Of a stretch of DNA of 64,000 bases, positions 35,615 to 46,024 are shown in pieces (positions within the stretch are counted from its first letter, which is position 1; each line of letters starts with the position of its first letter). The notes beneath the pieces are model-generated. The model did no database searches. It had not been told where the DNA came from and saw nothing but the letters and a program-made list of their open reading frames with translations. Source of the DNA: Rhodococcus qingshengii (GTDB lineage Bacteria > Actinomycetota > Actinomycetes > Mycobacteriales > Mycobacteriaceae); NCBI RefSeq assembly GCF_021025955.1, contig NZ_JAJNCL010000001.1:310001-374000 (forward strand), written 5' to 3'. A program made the translations under genes and the position numbers.

Positions 35615-37147
35615 TCAGTGAGCTGCGACCTTGGAACGGTCGAGTCCCAGTGCGTCGGTCATCGTGAAGAACAGATCGGTCTGGTCCGTGAGGCCGCTGA
35701 CGTTGGCCGCGTGCGGGCCGAAAGCTGCTACGCGCAACTGGGTTCCGGTGTGTCCTTCGGATTCGACGGCCGGATCTTCGGACGTTCCGTAGCTGATCGT
35801 CATCTCCGAGCCGTCCTTGGTGGTCAGCTTGCGGGTCAGCCCGGGGTAGACGATGTCCTGGGCGCGCTCGACCGGGATGTTCTGGTCCTTGGCGATGGTG
35901 GCGATGTCGTCTGCGCTGACGTTGGTGACGATCTGGCTGGTGTGAGCGTGGTCGGCTGTGACGATGACCAGGGTTTCTCCGTCGGTCTTCGCGAATTCGA
36001 GTGCCTTCTGCACAGCTTCGTCGAGGTCGACGGTTTCACCGATCTGACCGCACGCGTTGGCCGCGTGATCCTGCTTGTCGATCGAGGCACCTTCGACCTG
36101 GAGGAAGAAACCGTTGTCGTTGACCTTCAGTAGATCGATGGCCTTCTGAGTCATGTCCGCGAGCTTGGGTACGTCGGAGGTTCGCTTGGGGTTGTCGACG
36201 CAGGTTTCGGCGGGCTGCAGGTAACCGTCACGGGTGGCGACGGATCCTTCCCAGCGGACGGGCATGTTGCCCTCGGCGAACAGGCCGAGCACGGGCGCAT
36301 CCTGATCGGCTTTGCCGACCTCGTTCATCTCGGCGGCGTTCTTCACCAGCTGGTAGCCGCGAGCTGCGGCCTGCTCGTTTAGCGTCTTGCCCTGCCAGTC
36401 ACCGGCTTTCGCAGTCTCGGCGAAGGACTTGGCACCACCGGCGAAGGTGACGTCGGCGCGGGTGTCGAGGAGCTGTTCGCTGATCGACCCCTTGCCGCCG
36501 TTCTCGATGGCGTTCTCCGGGCAGGACTTGGACGTCGCCTCCGGTCCGTAGCACTTGCGGCCACTGACGTGCGCGACCTGCACTGCGGGGGTGGCGTCCT
36601 GCACCTCGGCGGTGGAGACGTTGCCGGTGGCCTTGCCGTTCGCCTTGGCGATCTCGAGGACGGTCGACTGGGCCTGCCCCTTGATGTCGACGGAAATCGC
36701 GCCGTTGTAGGTCTTGGTGCCGGTGGACCACGCCGATCCACTCGCTGCGGAGTCGGTGACGTAGTCGGGCTTGCCGTCCTTGGTCAGTGCGTAGTGCGTG
36801 TACTGGCCGGCGATCGGCAGGGCGTCGAGACCGGGGAAGCTGCCGGCAGCGCCTTCGGCGTAGTTGCGCGCGGCTGTGATCTCAGAGTCGCCCATGCCGT
36901 CGCCGATCAAGAGAATGACGTTCTTCGCGCCGGAAGCGTTGACGGCGTCGCGCACCGCGGCCGACTGATCACCGTCGATACGACGAGCACCACCGTTCGA
37001 GGACAGTTCGCCGGTCGCGGCGCGATCGACGGTCGTGCCGTTCGAGCCTGTGGCCTCATCGGCACTGCTGCTGCAGCCGGCAGCGGCCAGGACGGCGACG
37101 GCGCCGGCGACGGCCGTCAACCTACGTGTGTTGCGCGAGAACGACAT
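35615..37147 (-). CDS. phoA: alkaline phosphatase, lipoprotein-type
   Basis: A 510-residue alkaline phosphatase. ATG 37147 is chosen: AGGAG lies upstream and the signal peptide with lipobox AAAGC follows; the longer frame is antisense to the dnaE2 leader. Metal and active-site blocks are [14 protein letters not shown], the nucleophile serine in [41 protein letters not shown] and the late EGHTGTQL. It is expected on the outer face of the membrane, releasing phosphate from esters. It diverges from dnaE2. No convincing PHO box was identified. Confidence 0.92.
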   Translation of the reverse strand: MSFSRNTRRLTAVAGAVAVLAAAGCSSSADEATGSNGTTVDRAATGELSSNGGARRIDGDQSAAVRDAVNASGAKNVILLIGDGMGDSEITAARNYAEGAAGSFPGLDALPIAGQYTHYALTKDGKPDYVTDSAASGSAWSTGTKTYNGAISVDIKGQAQSTVLEIAKANGKATGNVSTAEVQDATPAVQVAHVSGRKCYGPEATSKSCPENAIENGGKGSISEQLLDTRADVTFAGGAKSFAETAKAGDWQGKTLNEQAAARGYQLVKNAAEMNEVGKADQDAPVLGLFAEGNMPVRWEGSVATRDGYLQPAETCVDNPKRTSDVPKLADMTQKAIDLLKVNDNGFFLQVEGASIDKQDHAANACGQIGETVDLDEAVQKALEFAKTDGETLVIVTADHAHTSQIVTNVSADDIATIAKDQNIPVERAQDIVYPGLTRKLTTKDGSEMTISYGTSEDPAVESEGHTGTQLRVAAFGPHAANVSGLTDQTDLFFTMTDALGLDRSKVAAH

Positions 37148-37317
37148 ACGAGTAGTACTCCTGGGAACAGTGTGGATGGAGATGGTGAACGCCGCTAATG
37201 ATCTGGGTCCAAAGTGAACGGAGTGCAGACATGCGTACATCTGAATGTGACGAGACGGTGAGGGTTGAGATTCGCTCTGTTGACTGCGAGTGAGTGACCT
37301 GTCAGACTGAATTTGTG

Positions 37318-37333
37318 TCGAACACCAGTTCGA
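37318..37333 (+). promoter_or_regulatory. LexA (SOS) box upstream of dnaE2
   Basis: TCGAACACCAGTTCGA matches the mycobacterial LexA consensus TCGAAC-N4-GTTCGA at all 12 fixed positions. It lies 82 bases before the dnaE2 start and predicts LexA repression and induction by DNA damage. Confidence 0.92.
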
Positions 37334-37415
37334 TGCATGTGGTGCGTCTTCCCTTTCGGCATCCTCGAGCAGTCGGTCGTCCGTGACGGCCGGCTCGATC
37401 AGGTGCGAGGTCAGT

Positions 37416-40400
37416 GTGGGTTGGGGAAATGGGCCGCCGACGTGGTCCGAGATGGAACGGGTGCTGTCCGGACGGCCCGGCCGCGTGGAACATGAGGATT
37501 TGTTCCCGGGCGACGGAAGTGACAGCCCTGCCTGGTCACGAAAGCGCGGCGAGTATCGCGCAGGCGAGCTCACCCGTGGCACCGGCGTGGTTCCTTACGC
37601 AGAACTGCATGCTCATTCGGCCTTCAGCTTCCTCGACGGCGCATCACCGCCGGAAGAGCTGGTCGAGGAAGCTGTGCGTCTCGGGCTCGAGGCGATTGCC
37701 GTCACCGATCACGACGGGTTCTACGGCGTGGTGAGGTTCGCGGAGGCTGCGCGTGAATGGGGAATGCGGACCGTGTTCGGGGCCGAGTTGTCTCTGGATT
37801 CGGTACCCAGAACCGGCACGGCAGATCCCGGTGGAACGCATCTTCTGGTACTTGCCCGTGGGCAGGAAGGATATCGCCGTCTTTCGCGGGAGATAGCCGC
37901 CGCACATCTGGCGGGCGGTGAGAAGGGCAAACTGCAGTACAACTACGACGTGCTGACCGAAGCGGCCGGTGGACACTGGCAGATCCTGACCGGATGTCGC
38001 AAAGGTCATGTGCGGCAAGCCTTGACGTCGGGTGGTCGCGACGCGGCGGCGGAAGCCTTGCAGGATTTGGTCGAGCGTTTCGGGGCGGAGCGAGTGTCGG
38101 TGGAACTCACTCATCATGGGTTGGCGGAGGACGACGAGCGCAATGCCGTTCTGGCCGAACTGGCGAGAGAGCGTGGATTACGTACGGTGGCGACCACCGC
38201 CGCGCACTTCGCCGCTCCTCCGCGTCGACGCCTCGCCATGGCAATGGCAGCTGTGCGATCGCGTCAAAGTTTGGACGAGGCTGCCGGGTGGTTGGCCCCT
38301 ACCGGCGGAGCGCACCTGCGGTCCGGCGCGGAGATGGCGACACTGTTCTCGCTCTATCCCGAGGCCGTCAGTGGTGCCGCCGATCTGGGACGTGAGTGTG
38401 CTTTCGATCTCAAGCTCATCGCGCCCAAATTGCCACCGTTCGACGTTCCCACCGGGCATACCGAGGCGTCGTGGTTGCGTGAGCTCACCATGGTGGGGGC
38501 GCTGGAACGCTACGGACCTCCGGAAAGCGCGCCGAAGGCATACAAACAGCTCGAACATGAACTTGCCATCATCGAGGGATTGAGCTTTCCCGGATACTTC
38601 CTGGTGGTGCATGACATCGTGTCGTTCTGCAAGAACAACGACATCCTCTGTCAGGGAAGAGGTTCCGCTGCGAACTCGGCGGTGTGTTACGCGATCGGCA
38701 TCACCAATGTCGATCCGGTTCGCAACAAATTGTTGTTCGAGCGGTTTCTTGCGCCCGAACGTGACGGCCCGCCGGACATCGACGTGGACATCGAGTCCGA
38801 CCGCAGGGAAGAGGCGATCCAGCACGTGTACGCGAAGTACGGGCGTACGTATGCCGCGCAGGTCGCCAATGTCATCACCTATCGAGGAAAGTCGTCGGTG
38901 CGGGACATGGCTCGGGCACTTGGCTTTTCGCAGGGCCAGCAAGATGCGTGGAGTAAGCAGGTCGGCCGGTGGGGCGGTATCGACAAGAACGCGGATACAG
39001 ATATTCCGCGTCCGGTACTAGAACTGGCGGCGCAGATCGAAGGCTATCCGCGGCACCTGGGCATCCACTCAGGCGGCATGGTCATCTGTGATCGTCCCAT
39101 CGCCGACGTCTGCCCGGTGGAGTGGGCGCGGATGGCCAATCGCAGTGTCCTGCAATGGGACAAGGACGATTGTGCTGCCGCTGGGCTGGTCAAGTTCGAT
39201 CTGCTCGGCCTCGGTATGCTCTCCGCTTTGCACTACATGATGGATCTGGTGGCCGAACACAAAGGCATCACAGTCGATCTGGCGCAACTCGATCTGTCGG
39301 AAACAGCGGTGTACGAGATGTTGCAGCGGGCAGATTCGGTGGGGGTGTTCCAAGTGGAATCACGTGCGCAGATGGCGACACTGCCGCGTCTGAAGCCTCG
39401 AAACTTCTACGACCTGGTGGTCGAAGTCGCGCTCATCCGTCCGGGGCCGATTCAAGGCGGATCAGTGCATCCGTACATTCGTCGGCGCAACAAACTCGAA
39501 CCTGTGTCCTACGACCATCCATCGCTCGAGAAGGCACTCGAACGCACGCTGGGGGTTCCGCTGTTCCAAGAACAGTTGATGCAGATGGCCGTCGACGTTG
39601 CGGGTTTCACGCCGTCCGAGGCCGACCAATTGCGTCGGGCAATGGGATCGAAACGCTCGACCGAGAAGATGGAGCAACTGCGGGCGAGGCTGTACCAGGG
39701 CATGCGAGACCTACACGGTATCGGCGACGAGGTTGCCGACCGGATCTACGAAAAGCTGTATGCGTTTGCCAATTTCGGTTTCCCGGAAAGCCATTCACAA
39801 AGTTTTGCCGCGCTGGTCTTCTACTCCTCGTGGTTCAAACTCCATCACCCCGCTGCGTTCTGCGCTGGGCTTCTGCGCGCGCAGCCGATGGGTTTCTACT
39901 CACCGCAGTCCCTGGTTGCCGATGCGCGCAGGCACGGAGTGCAGGTACACGGTGCCGATATCAACGTCAGCCTCGCGCACGCCACCGTCGAGGCAGGTGG
40001 ATTCGAGGTTCGGCTGGGACTGGGGGAAGTGCGCAACATCGGCGATGCACTGGCCGAGAAGATCGTCGAACAGCGCGACCTCGGTGGACCGTTCACGTCG
40101 TTTCTCGATCTGACCGGGCGGGTGGAACTGACTACCGCACAAGCTGAATCGCTGGCGACCGCCGGTGCGCTGGCCAGCTTCGGTATCTCGCGTAGAGAAG
40201 CGCTGTGGGCAGCGGGCGCTGCGGCGGGGGAGCGTCCCGACCGCTTGCCCGGTATCGGTGCATCGGTCACAGCTCCCACTCTGCCCGGCATGAGCGACGT
40301 CGAATTGGCGGCAGCGGATGTCTGGGCGACAGGAGTATCTCCCGACACGTACCCGACACAGTTTCTCCGCCCGCAGCTCGACGCGCTCGGCGTGGTGCCG

Positions 40401-40703
40401 GCGTCGAGACTTCTCGACATCCCGGACGGTGACCGTGTGCTGGTGGGGGGAGCGGTCACACACCGGCAGCGACCGGCAACAGCGGCGGGCGTCACGTTCA
40501 TCAATCTCGAGGACGAAACCGGAATGGTGAACGTCGTATGTTCGGTGGGGTTGTGGGCAAAGTATCGAAAACTTGCAAATACGGCGCCGGCGTTGCTTAT
40601 TCGAGGAAAGGTGCAAAATGCAGAAGGCGCTGTCACTGTCGTGGCAGACCGGATGCAGCTGATGGATCTGCGAGTCACGGCCAAATCGCGAGACTTCCGT
40701 TAA
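37416..40703 (+). CDS. dnaE2: DnaE2, error-prone DNA polymerase III alpha-type subunit
   Basis: A 1095-residue polymerase. GTG 37416 ([10 protein letters not shown]) is preferred: GAGG lies five bases upstream and it aligns by memory with the start of M. tuberculosis DnaE2. A PHP domain begins with [16 protein letters not shown]; the polymerase palm contains [14 protein letters not shown] with the catalytic acidic residues, then [14 protein letters not shown] and [15 protein letters not shown]. An OB-fold ends the protein ([17 protein letters not shown]). DnaE2 carries out damage-induced translesion synthesis with ImuA' and ImuB, which are encoded 33 kb to the left. Confidence 0.96.
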   Translation: MGWGNGPPTWSEMERVLSGRPGRVEHEDLFPGDGSDSPAWSRKRGEYRAGELTRGTGVVPYAELHAHSAFSFLDGASPPEELVEEAVRLGLEAIAVTDHDGFYGVVRFAEAAREWGMRTVFGAELSLDSVPRTGTADPGGTHLLVLARGQEGYRRLSREIAAAHLAGGEKGKLQYNYDVLTEAAGGHWQILTGCRKGHVRQALTSGGRDAAAEALQDLVERFGAERVSVELTHHGLAEDDERNAVLAELARERGLRTVATTAAHFAAPPRRRLAMAMAAVRSRQSLDEAAGWLAPTGGAHLRSGAEMATLFSLYPEAVSGAADLGRECAFDLKLIAPKLPPFDVPTGHTEASWLRELTMVGALERYGPPESAPKAYKQLEHELAIIEGLSFPGYFLVVHDIVSFCKNNDILCQGRGSAANSAVCYAIGITNVDPVRNKLLFERFLAPERDGPPDIDVDIESDRREEAIQHVYAKYGRTYAAQVANVITYRGKSSVRDMARALGFSQGQQDAWSKQVGRWGGIDKNADTDIPRPVLELAAQIEGYPRHLGIHSGGMVICDRPIADVCPVEWARMANRSVLQWDKDDCAAAGLVKFDLLGLGMLSALHYMMDLVAEHKGITVDLAQLDLSETAVYEMLQRADSVGVFQVESRAQMATLPRLKPRNFYDLVVEVALIRPGPIQGGSVHPYIRRRNKLEPVSYDHPSLEKALERTLGVPLFQEQLMQMAVDVAGFTPSEADQLRRAMGSKRSTEKMEQLRARLYQGMRDLHGIGDEVADRIYEKLYAFANFGFPESHSQSFAALVFYSSWFKLHHPAAFCAGLLRAQPMGFYSPQSLVADARRHGVQVHGADINVSLAHATVEAGGFEVRLGLGEVRNIGDALAEKIVEQRDLGGPFTSFLDLTGRVELTTAQAESLATAGALASFGISRREALWAAGAAAGERPDRLPGIGASVTAPTLPGMSDVELAAADVWATGVSPDTYPTQFLRPQLDALGVVPASRLLDIPDGDRVLVGGAVTHRQRPATAAGVTFINLEDETGMVNVVCSVGLWAKYRKLANTAPALLIRGKVQNAEGAVTVVADRMQLMDLRVTAKSRDFR

Positions 40704-40918
40704 CGCCTGATTCCGGCCACCGTTTTGTGCCGAGAGGACAAATGTGGAGCTCAACTCTGACCTCCGAGCATATGGCGCGGGTCACATTTACTCCCTAGGG
40801 TTGTCGCTTGAGCGCGATCGATTCACCACACGCAGCCACGGTCAGTTGCCTTGCAGGTGAATATCGTCGCCTTCCAAACACGCTGAACCCAAAGCACTTC
40901 GAATCGAACAGGAACTCC

Positions 40919-41266
40919 ATGAGCACAGCGATCCTCGTCGCACACGTACACCCCACCGATCCGTCTTCGGAAGAAGCATTCAACCGCTGGTACGACGACG
41001 TGCATATCCCGCAGGTCGTCGAACGAGTGCCTGGGGTTGTCTCCGCCTCCAGATTCTCTCTCGCGGATGTGCAGTTGCTGCCCGAGGACGCATTGCCTGC
41101 GCGCCGTTACTTGAGCATCTATCAACTCGACACGGAAGATCTCGCAGGCACCGCCCAGGCGTTGGGAAGTGCTTTGGGCGACGGAACTCTCGACATGTCC
41201 GAGGCCATCGCGACCACCGGTGACACCGGACCCGAATTGCTTTTCTACGTCCCGACCGAGAACTGA
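40919..41266 (+). CDS. small dimeric alpha-beta barrel protein (EthD/DUF4286-like)
   Basis: A 115-residue protein from ATG 40919 with AGGA upstream; the longer frame at 40808 is unlikely. The motif EEAFNRWYDDVHIPQVVERVPGV is typical of EthD-like/DUF4286 stress-responsive dimeric barrels, which often accompany oxidative degradation genes. It is 14 bases from the SDR gene and probably in one operon with it and the following MDR gene. Possible roles are isomerase, decarboxylase or chaperone for an intermediate. Confidence 0.75.
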   Translation: MSTAILVAHVHPTDPSSEEAFNRWYDDVHIPQVVERVPGVVSASRFSLADVQLLPEDALPARRYLSIYQLDTEDLAGTAQALGSALGDGTLDMSEAIATTGDTGPELLFYVPTEN

Positions 41267-41280
41267 AGGAAGCGGCCGAC

Positions 41281-42051
41281 ATGTCAGATCTACTCGAGAA
41301 CAAAGTTGCGATAGTCACCGGAGCAGGCGCAGGCATCGGCGCCGCCATTGCCCGGGCATTCGGGGCGGAGGGTGCACGCGTCGTAGTCTCCGACATCAAC
41401 GGTGACGCAGCACAGACCGTGGCGGACTCGATCGACGGCGCTATCGCTGTCACCGCGGACGTCACCGACGAACAGCAGGTCAAGGATCTTGTCGCCAGAG
41501 CGGTCGAAGAGTTCGGCGGACTGAACGTCGTAGTACCCAATGCCGGCATCGCCACCACGACTCCACTGATCGAGACCTCGTTCGAGGACTGGCGGAAAGT
41601 CATGTCCGTCAACCTCGACGGAGTGTTCTTGACCGTCCGTCATTCGCTGCCCGCGCTCGTCGCATCCGGGGGCGGTTCGATCGTGAACATCTCGTCGATC
41701 TCGTCGACAACCGGATCGCCTTTGATCGGCAGCTATGCCGCAGCCAAGGCTGCGGTTCGCAACCTCACCGAAACCCTCTCGGCCGAACTTCGCTTCCATG
41801 GAATCCGAGCCAATGCCTTGCTACCCGGGTTCATCGACACTGACCTGGTCAAGAGTCACCAGCAGGATTTCGAGAACGCGCTCGGCCTCGAGCCCGGAGG
41901 ATTCGACGACCTGATGGTCACTAAGCAGACGCGCTACGGGCGGACCGAGGAAGTGGCCGCCGCAGCAGTGTTCTTTGCGAGCGACCAGTCGTCGTGGTGC
42001 AACGGCAGCAGTCTGGTTCTCGACGGAGGGTTCACCGCTTCTCTCCTCTGA
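41281..42051 (+). CDS. short-chain dehydrogenase/reductase
   Basis: A 256-residue classical SDR. The cofactor motif is TGAGAGIGAAIA (G-x-x-x-G-x-G), with D in VVVSDINGDA suggesting NAD preference, the N-A-G motif VVPNAGIAT, catalytic S-I-S-S-T-T-G and Y-A-A-A-K, and a C-terminal CNGSSLVLDGGFT. AAGGAAG precedes the ATG. As the middle gene of a three-gene operon, it probably oxidises a hydroxy intermediate of an unidentified catabolic route. Confidence 0.92.
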   Translation: MSDLLENKVAIVTGAGAGIGAAIARAFGAEGARVVVSDINGDAAQTVADSIDGAIAVTADVTDEQQVKDLVARAVEEFGGLNVVVPNAGIATTTPLIETSFEDWRKVMSVNLDGVFLTVRHSLPALVASGGGSIVNISSISSTTGSPLIGSYAAAKAAVRNLTETLSAELRFHGIRANALLPGFIDTDLVKSHQQDFENALGLEPGGFDDLMVTKQTRYGRTEEVAAAAVFFASDQSSWCNGSSLVLDGGFTASLL

Positions 42052-42108
42052 GCAGCAGAGCCTTTCCGAACGTCACCCGAAATCATCAATCGTGCGAGGA
42101 TCCACACC

Positions 42109-43116
42109 ATGACCAACCGCGCCGTGTACGTACTTCCGCCTGGAGGGTTGAACAACCTCGAATCGAGGACGATCGAGACGCCAGGGCCAGGTACGGGTGA
42201 GGTGACGATCGCGATCCGCGCGAATTCGCTCAACCATCACGACTACCTCGTGGTGACCGGCGAGATACCGACCGACGGCCCTCGCATTCTGTTGTCCGAT
42301 GCTGCGGGTGAAGTAATCGCCGTTGGCGAAGGCGTCACACAGTTCAGCGTCGGGGACCGAGTGATGAGCACCTATCTGCCGCATTGGCGTAGCGGTGCAC
42401 CGGATTTCGACGGATTCGGAAATTCACCCGGTGACGGCGTCGACGGGTTCGCCCGTGACACCGTCACCGTGCCGGTATCGGCAGTGACGTCGATGCCGCG
42501 AAACTACACGTACGAAGAAGCCGCTACCTTGCCCACTGCGGGCTTGTCCGCGTGGCGTGCACTGTTTGCCGGCGTCCCGATCATCCCTGGTTCTTCGGTG
42601 TTGATTCCCGGGACCAGCGCGGTAGCGCTGTTTGCCGTCCAGCTTGCCAAAGCTGCTGGAGCTCAGGTGATCGCAACCTCGTCGGCTCCCGACAAGATGG
42701 CTCGATTGGTCGATCTCGGTGCCGATCACGTGGTCAACTACCGTGAGCGCCCGGACTGGGGATCGGAAGCGATGCGGCTCAGCGGCGGGATCGACCTTGT
42801 CCTCGACGTCGGCGGGCCCTCCACCCTCGGCCAATCTCTGGCTGCAGTCCGACCAGGCGGGCGGATCTGCGCGCTGGGCATCATGAACGGCCCCTCGTCG
42901 TCGATCGACCTGACTTCGCTACTGACAAAACAGGTCATCATCGAAGGTGTCCTGGTGGGCAGTCGTGCCCACCAGGAGGAGATGGTCGCCGGGTTGGAGA
43001 GCCTCGCGCTTCGTCCCGTCATCGATTCTTCCTACAGCCTCGACCGCCTCGCTGACGCATTCCAGCAACAGAAATCAGGGCGCGCCTACGGCAAGATCGT
43101 CATCACAAACCCTTGA
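42109..43116 (+). CDS. zinc-independent medium-chain alcohol dehydrogenase/quinone reductase-like
   Basis: A 335-residue MDR enzyme. The N-terminal GroES-like part (LNHHDYLVVTGEIP, DAAGEVIAVGEGV) lacks the cysteines of catalytic and structural zinc sites. The Rossmann domain has the altered dinucleotide segment VLIPGTSAVALFAVQLAKAAGAQVI. Such enzymes reduce quinones, enones or aldehydes with NAD(P)H. It follows the SDR gene by 57 bases, with GAGGATC before the ATG. The end overlaps the convergent secreted hydrolase gene by 14 bases. Confidence 0.9.
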   Translation: MTNRAVYVLPPGGLNNLESRTIETPGPGTGEVTIAIRANSLNHHDYLVVTGEIPTDGPRILLSDAAGEVIAVGEGVTQFSVGDRVMSTYLPHWRSGAPDFDGFGNSPGDGVDGFARDTVTVPVSAVTSMPRNYTYEEAATLPTAGLSAWRALFAGVPIIPGSSVLIPGTSAVALFAVQLAKAAGAQVIATSSAPDKMARLVDLGADHVVNYRERPDWGSEAMRLSGGIDLVLDVGGPSTLGQSLAAVRPGGRICALGIMNGPSSSIDLTSLLTKQVIIEGVLVGSRAHQEEMVAGLESLALRPVIDSSYSLDRLADAFQQQKSGRAYGKIVITNP

Positions 43117-43993
43117 CGGCTTGCCGGTCCCAGTGGGGATCGGTGAGAATTTCCGCCGCGTCGCCGACAAAGGCAGGTGCAGCGGTCTGATCGCCGCTGA
43201 GGGTGAACCTCAGCCACGCGGTGAGGTAGCCACGAAATCCTTCACCGTCTGCGGCCCAATTGTGGCTGACTCCAAGCAGTCTGCCGCGGACCGCGGGCCC
43301 AGTGGTTTTGTCGAAGTACTCAGCTTGCGGATCGGCGGTGGAGACCGGGTCGTCGGCGCCGGTCATGAAGAACGTCGGTCCGGTCAACTGGGTCACGTCG
43401 ATCACGTCGACAGGTCGCGAGGCCCACCACGGGTCAGGCAAATCGAGTACCGCCGTGGCGGTGATCAGATTCGCGGACTGGGTTGCCGCGTTGATCGCGC
43501 CACCGGCGCCCTGGGAGTGTCCGACCGAGGCAATGTTGTCGGTGTCGATCCGCTGGTGAAAAATGCTCTCAGCGTTGGTGTTCTGATCGACGACGTACTG
43601 GGCAGCCCCCAAGATCTCCGCCCCGTCGCCGGTGACGCTGCTGTCGGCCACCACAACGACAAAACCCCAAGAAGCGAGATGCTGCAGGAGCGCTTCGTAC
43701 TCTTCGTAAGTCGCATAGCTGCCGTTGCCGAAGGTGACGACGGGATGCTGTTCCTCGACTGTGGCGATATCGGTGGGATAGAAGAGCCGATACCCCGTCA
43801 CCGATTCCTCGGTGACCTCGTGGGAACCTGGATTCGCGAATATCTCACTGACCGACTGCTGTACGACGGTCTCGGTCGTGGACACGTCGGAAGTTGTCGG
43901 AACCCCCGCGGTGGCATGAGTGACGGCACCCGAGAGCGCCAGTACACACGATGCAGTCACGACGGCGATCGAGTATGTGGTTCGAGAAGGCAT
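43103..43993 (-). CDS. secreted alpha/beta hydrolase (dienelactone-hydrolase/cutinase-like)
   Basis: About 296 residues from ATG 43993 (a GTG start two codons earlier is possible). There is a typical Sec signal peptide (hydrophobic core near residues 8-22, A-x-A-type cleavage around THATAG). The nucleophile elbow is VGHSQGAGGA, the acid lies in TGADDPVSTADPQ and the histidine in GVSHNWAADGEG. The layout resembles chlorophyllase-like and PET-hydrolase-like secreted esterases. Natural substrate unknown. Confidence 0.87.
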   Translation of the reverse strand: MPSRTTYSIAVVTASCVLALSGAVTHATAGVPTTSDVSTTETVVQQSVSEIFANPGSHEVTEESVTGYRLFYPTDIATVEEQHPVVTFGNGSYATYEEYEALLQHLASWGFVVVVADSSVTGDGAEILGAAQYVVDQNTNAESIFHQRIDTDNIASVGHSQGAGGAINAATQSANLITATAVLDLPDPWWASRPVDVIDVTQLTGPTFFMTGADDPVSTADPQAEYFDKTTGPAVRGRLLGVSHNWAADGEGFRGYLTAWLRFTLSGDQTAAPAFVGDAAEILTDPHWDRQAVKGL

Positions 43994-44026
43994 GGGCACA
44001 AGTATGTCTTGTACGGTCGTGGTCGG

Positions 44027-44866
44027 TCAGGCCGAGACGCGTGTGGGCCGTTCTTCGCGGATTCGATCCCGGATGAGAAAGATGGCGATTATCCCGAAGA
44101 CAACCAAGAGGACCGTGAGTAGAGACGTGACGGCTGCGGCCCCACTCACTTCCGTCGTCACCGAGGTGTCCAGCCCGCCGGTCGAGAGAATGGTGGTGGG
44201 GTTGGTGAGGCCGTGTAACACGATTGCGGCCCAGATCGTGCCCGTCACACGCATGGTCAGATACATGCACATGCCGAATCCGAACGTGTAGACAACGGTG
44301 GCAAGGACGGTCGACGGCTTCATTCCGGCGATGAGGTTGACCGTGTGCATGAGTGCAAACACCAGTGAAGACACGACGGCGACGAAGCGTTCGCGGTGGC
44401 CGGCGTCGCGCAGCATCTTCACTGCCAGACCACGGATGGCCAATTCCTCCGTCAGGCCGACGCACGCGCCGAGTACCAGCAGGGCGATTATCTCGCCGGT
44501 GGTCCGCGCGCTCCAGTCAGTTCCCGAGAGATGCGCAACAATGGCGGCGACCACGATAATCGGACCGATCCACATCCAACCCCGCCCACGAATGGGTTGT
44601 GGGCCGAAGATGTCGCGCAGCCAACCGACCTTGGCCGCGAAAACCAGCAGGGCGATCCCGCCGATCGCGAGGGGCAATGCGACGCCGAAGATGATGCTGG
44701 AGGCGCTCGCTACGACGTTGTCCGTGTCGATCTGGTCTGCAAAAACCCGAGAGGTAACCTGCCCGACAGCGAGATAGAACGCCAGGTAGACGACGATCAG
44801 AAGGAACGCTTTCCACACCGTGGGGCGACTCCAAAAACCGGACTTCCCGGGAACCGTATTGGTCAT
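44027..44866 (-). CDS. CPBP-family intramembrane metalloprotease
   Basis: A 279-residue membrane protein from ATG 44866 with about eight hydrophobic segments. The CPBP/Abi motifs are in order: EELAIRG (E-E-x-x-x-R), then FALMHTVN with the second-motif histidine, then VLHGLTN with the third. The family includes CAAX-type proteases and bacteriocin self-immunity proteins; there is no bacteriocin gene nearby. It is divergent from the rhodanese gene with 64 bases between starts. Confidence 0.9.
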   Translation of the reverse strand: MTNTVPGKSGFWSRPTVWKAFLLIVVYLAFYLAVGQVTSRVFADQIDTDNVVASASSIIFGVALPLAIGGIALLVFAAKVGWLRDIFGPQPIRGRGWMWIGPIIVVAAIVAHLSGTDWSARTTGEIIALLVLGACVGLTEELAIRGLAVKMLRDAGHRERFVAVVSSLVFALMHTVNLIAGMKPSTVLATVVYTFGFGMCMYLTMRVTGTIWAAIVLHGLTNPTTILSTGGLDTSVTTEVSGAAAVTSLLTVLLVVFGIIAIFLIRDRIREERPTRVSA

Positions 44867-44930
44867 TGTCAGATCGTCAGGGGAGTCGCAGGAACGTGCG
44901 CGGGTACCGTCTATTCGGACAGCAGCGAAC

Positions 44931-45260
44931 ATGAAGGCAGGCGCAGAAGAAATGTTGGAAGTCGATTTGAATGCACTGGACACGGCTTTGGCAGCGGGGG
45001 AGCCGTTGATCGACGTCCGTGAGGCCGACGAGTTCGCTCAGGTTCGAGTTCCGGGTGCGACGCTCATTCCGCTCAGCGAGTTCGTCGCTCGTGTAGGCGA
45101 GATTCCAGACGCCGAAACCGTTTACGTCATCTGCGCTGTCGGTGGCCGTAGCTTGCAAGCGGCAGAGTATTTGCAGGCTCGCGGCATCAATGCGGTTTCG
45201 GTGGCCGGTGGAACGATGGCGTGGTACCAGTCGGGGCGCCAGGTCGAGACCGGGGCCTAG
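44931..45260 (+). CDS. rhodanese-like domain protein
   Basis: A 109-residue single-domain rhodanese from ATG 44931; ATG 44952 is an equally plausible start. The active-site loop is VICAVGGRS, with the catalytic Cys and the loop Arg in C-x4-R form. The N-terminal PLIDVREADEFAQVRVPGA and C-terminal VAGGTMAWYQSG are family hallmarks. It moves sulfane sulfur between donors and acceptors. A very strong hairpin follows the stop. Confidence 0.9.
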   Translation: MKAGAEEMLEVDLNALDTALAAGEPLIDVREADEFAQVRVPGATLIPLSEFVARVGEIPDAETVYVICAVGGRSLQAAEYLQARGINAVSVAGGTMAWYQSGRQVETGA

Positions 45261-45270
45261 GGCGTAACCG

Positions 45271-45306
45271 TTGGGGCAGCTCCAGTTTTCCGGAGCTGCC
45301 CCAACA
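45271..45306. terminator. bidirectional terminator hairpin
   Basis: GTTGGGGCAGCTCC (45271-45284) and GGAGCTGCCCCAAC (45293-45306) pair over 14 bases with an eight-base loop. It sits between the convergent rhodanese and RibD/DHFR-like genes, so it probably ends both. Confidence 0.85.
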
Positions 45307-45308
45307 GG

Positions 45309-45950
45309 TCATTTTCGCCAGAACAAGTGGTGCGTCACGCCGCTCGGGCTCGGCACTGTTTCAAGGTTGAAGCGGTCTCGTAGCTCGTCGGGTGACTCCC
45401 ACAGCCGTAGACCGGATCCGAATTCGACCGGGCAGACCACCACGTGCATGGCGTCGACAAGGTCCGCGTCGAGGAACTCACGGATAGTGCTGACTCCGCC
45501 GCCGAGCCGAACGTCCTTGCCCTGCGCCGCCTCACGTGCCTGCTCGAGGGCTGTCGCGGGGTCTGCGTCGACGAAGTGGAATGTCGTGTCCGAGAGTGTG
45601 AACGAGGGCCGCACGTGGTGGGTCAAGACAAAAACCGGGGTGTGGAACGGTGGCTCGTCGCCCCACCAGCCCTGCCACTCGAGATTCTCCCAAGGACCAC
45701 GGTGAGGGCCGAACTTGTTGCGGCCCATGATTTCGGCACCGATGTTGTTGGAGAAGTCCCGGGTGAAATAGTCGTCGAGGCCTCGGCTGCCGCCGGGATC
45801 GGTGCGATTGGGCCAGCTGGCCGTAGCTCCTGCCCACGCAAACATTTCACCGTGGTCGAGGCCGAACGGGCTCTCGAAGCTTTGGTCCGGACCGCAGGCT
45901 ATTCCGTCTCTGGAAACGCTGAAATTCTGCACTCGCAATAACTGACTCAC
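45309..45950 (-). CDS. RibD C-terminal/dihydrofolate reductase-like protein
   Basis: A 213-residue reductase-fold protein. GTG 45950 is set by GGGAG six bases upstream; the longer frame is discounted. Features are the N-terminal strand LLRVQNFSVSRDGIACG, MGRNKFGPHRGPW, TPVFVLTHHVRP and the NADPH-binding VRLGGGVSTIREFLDADLVD. This actinobacterial group is of uncertain function, often called dihydrofolate reductase family protein; it is not a true FolA. Confidence 0.9.
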   Translation of the reverse strand: MSQLLRVQNFSVSRDGIACGPDQSFESPFGLDHGEMFAWAGATASWPNRTDPGGSRGLDDYFTRDFSNNIGAEIMGRNKFGPHRGPWENLEWQGWWGDEPPFHTPVFVLTHHVRPSFTLSDTTFHFVDADPATALEQAREAAQGKDVRLGGGVSTIREFLDADLVDAMHVVVCPVEFGSGLRLWESPDELRDRFNLETVPSPSGVTHHLFWRK

Positions 45951-46024
45951 CGTGTACTCCCGCTCTCGACAATGGTCTACGTGAGTACAGACCGTACGGC
46001 GCGGCAAAACTCATCGGTGCGAAT

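Noticed and set aside
35615..37582. 655-residue reading frame for the alkaline phosphatase
   Set aside because: The signal peptide and ribosome-binding site place the start at 37147; the extra part is antisense to the dnaE2 leader and LexA box.
44027..44866. CPBP protease as bacteriocin immunity protein
   Set aside because: No bacteriocin or modification gene lies nearby; the general protease call is safer.
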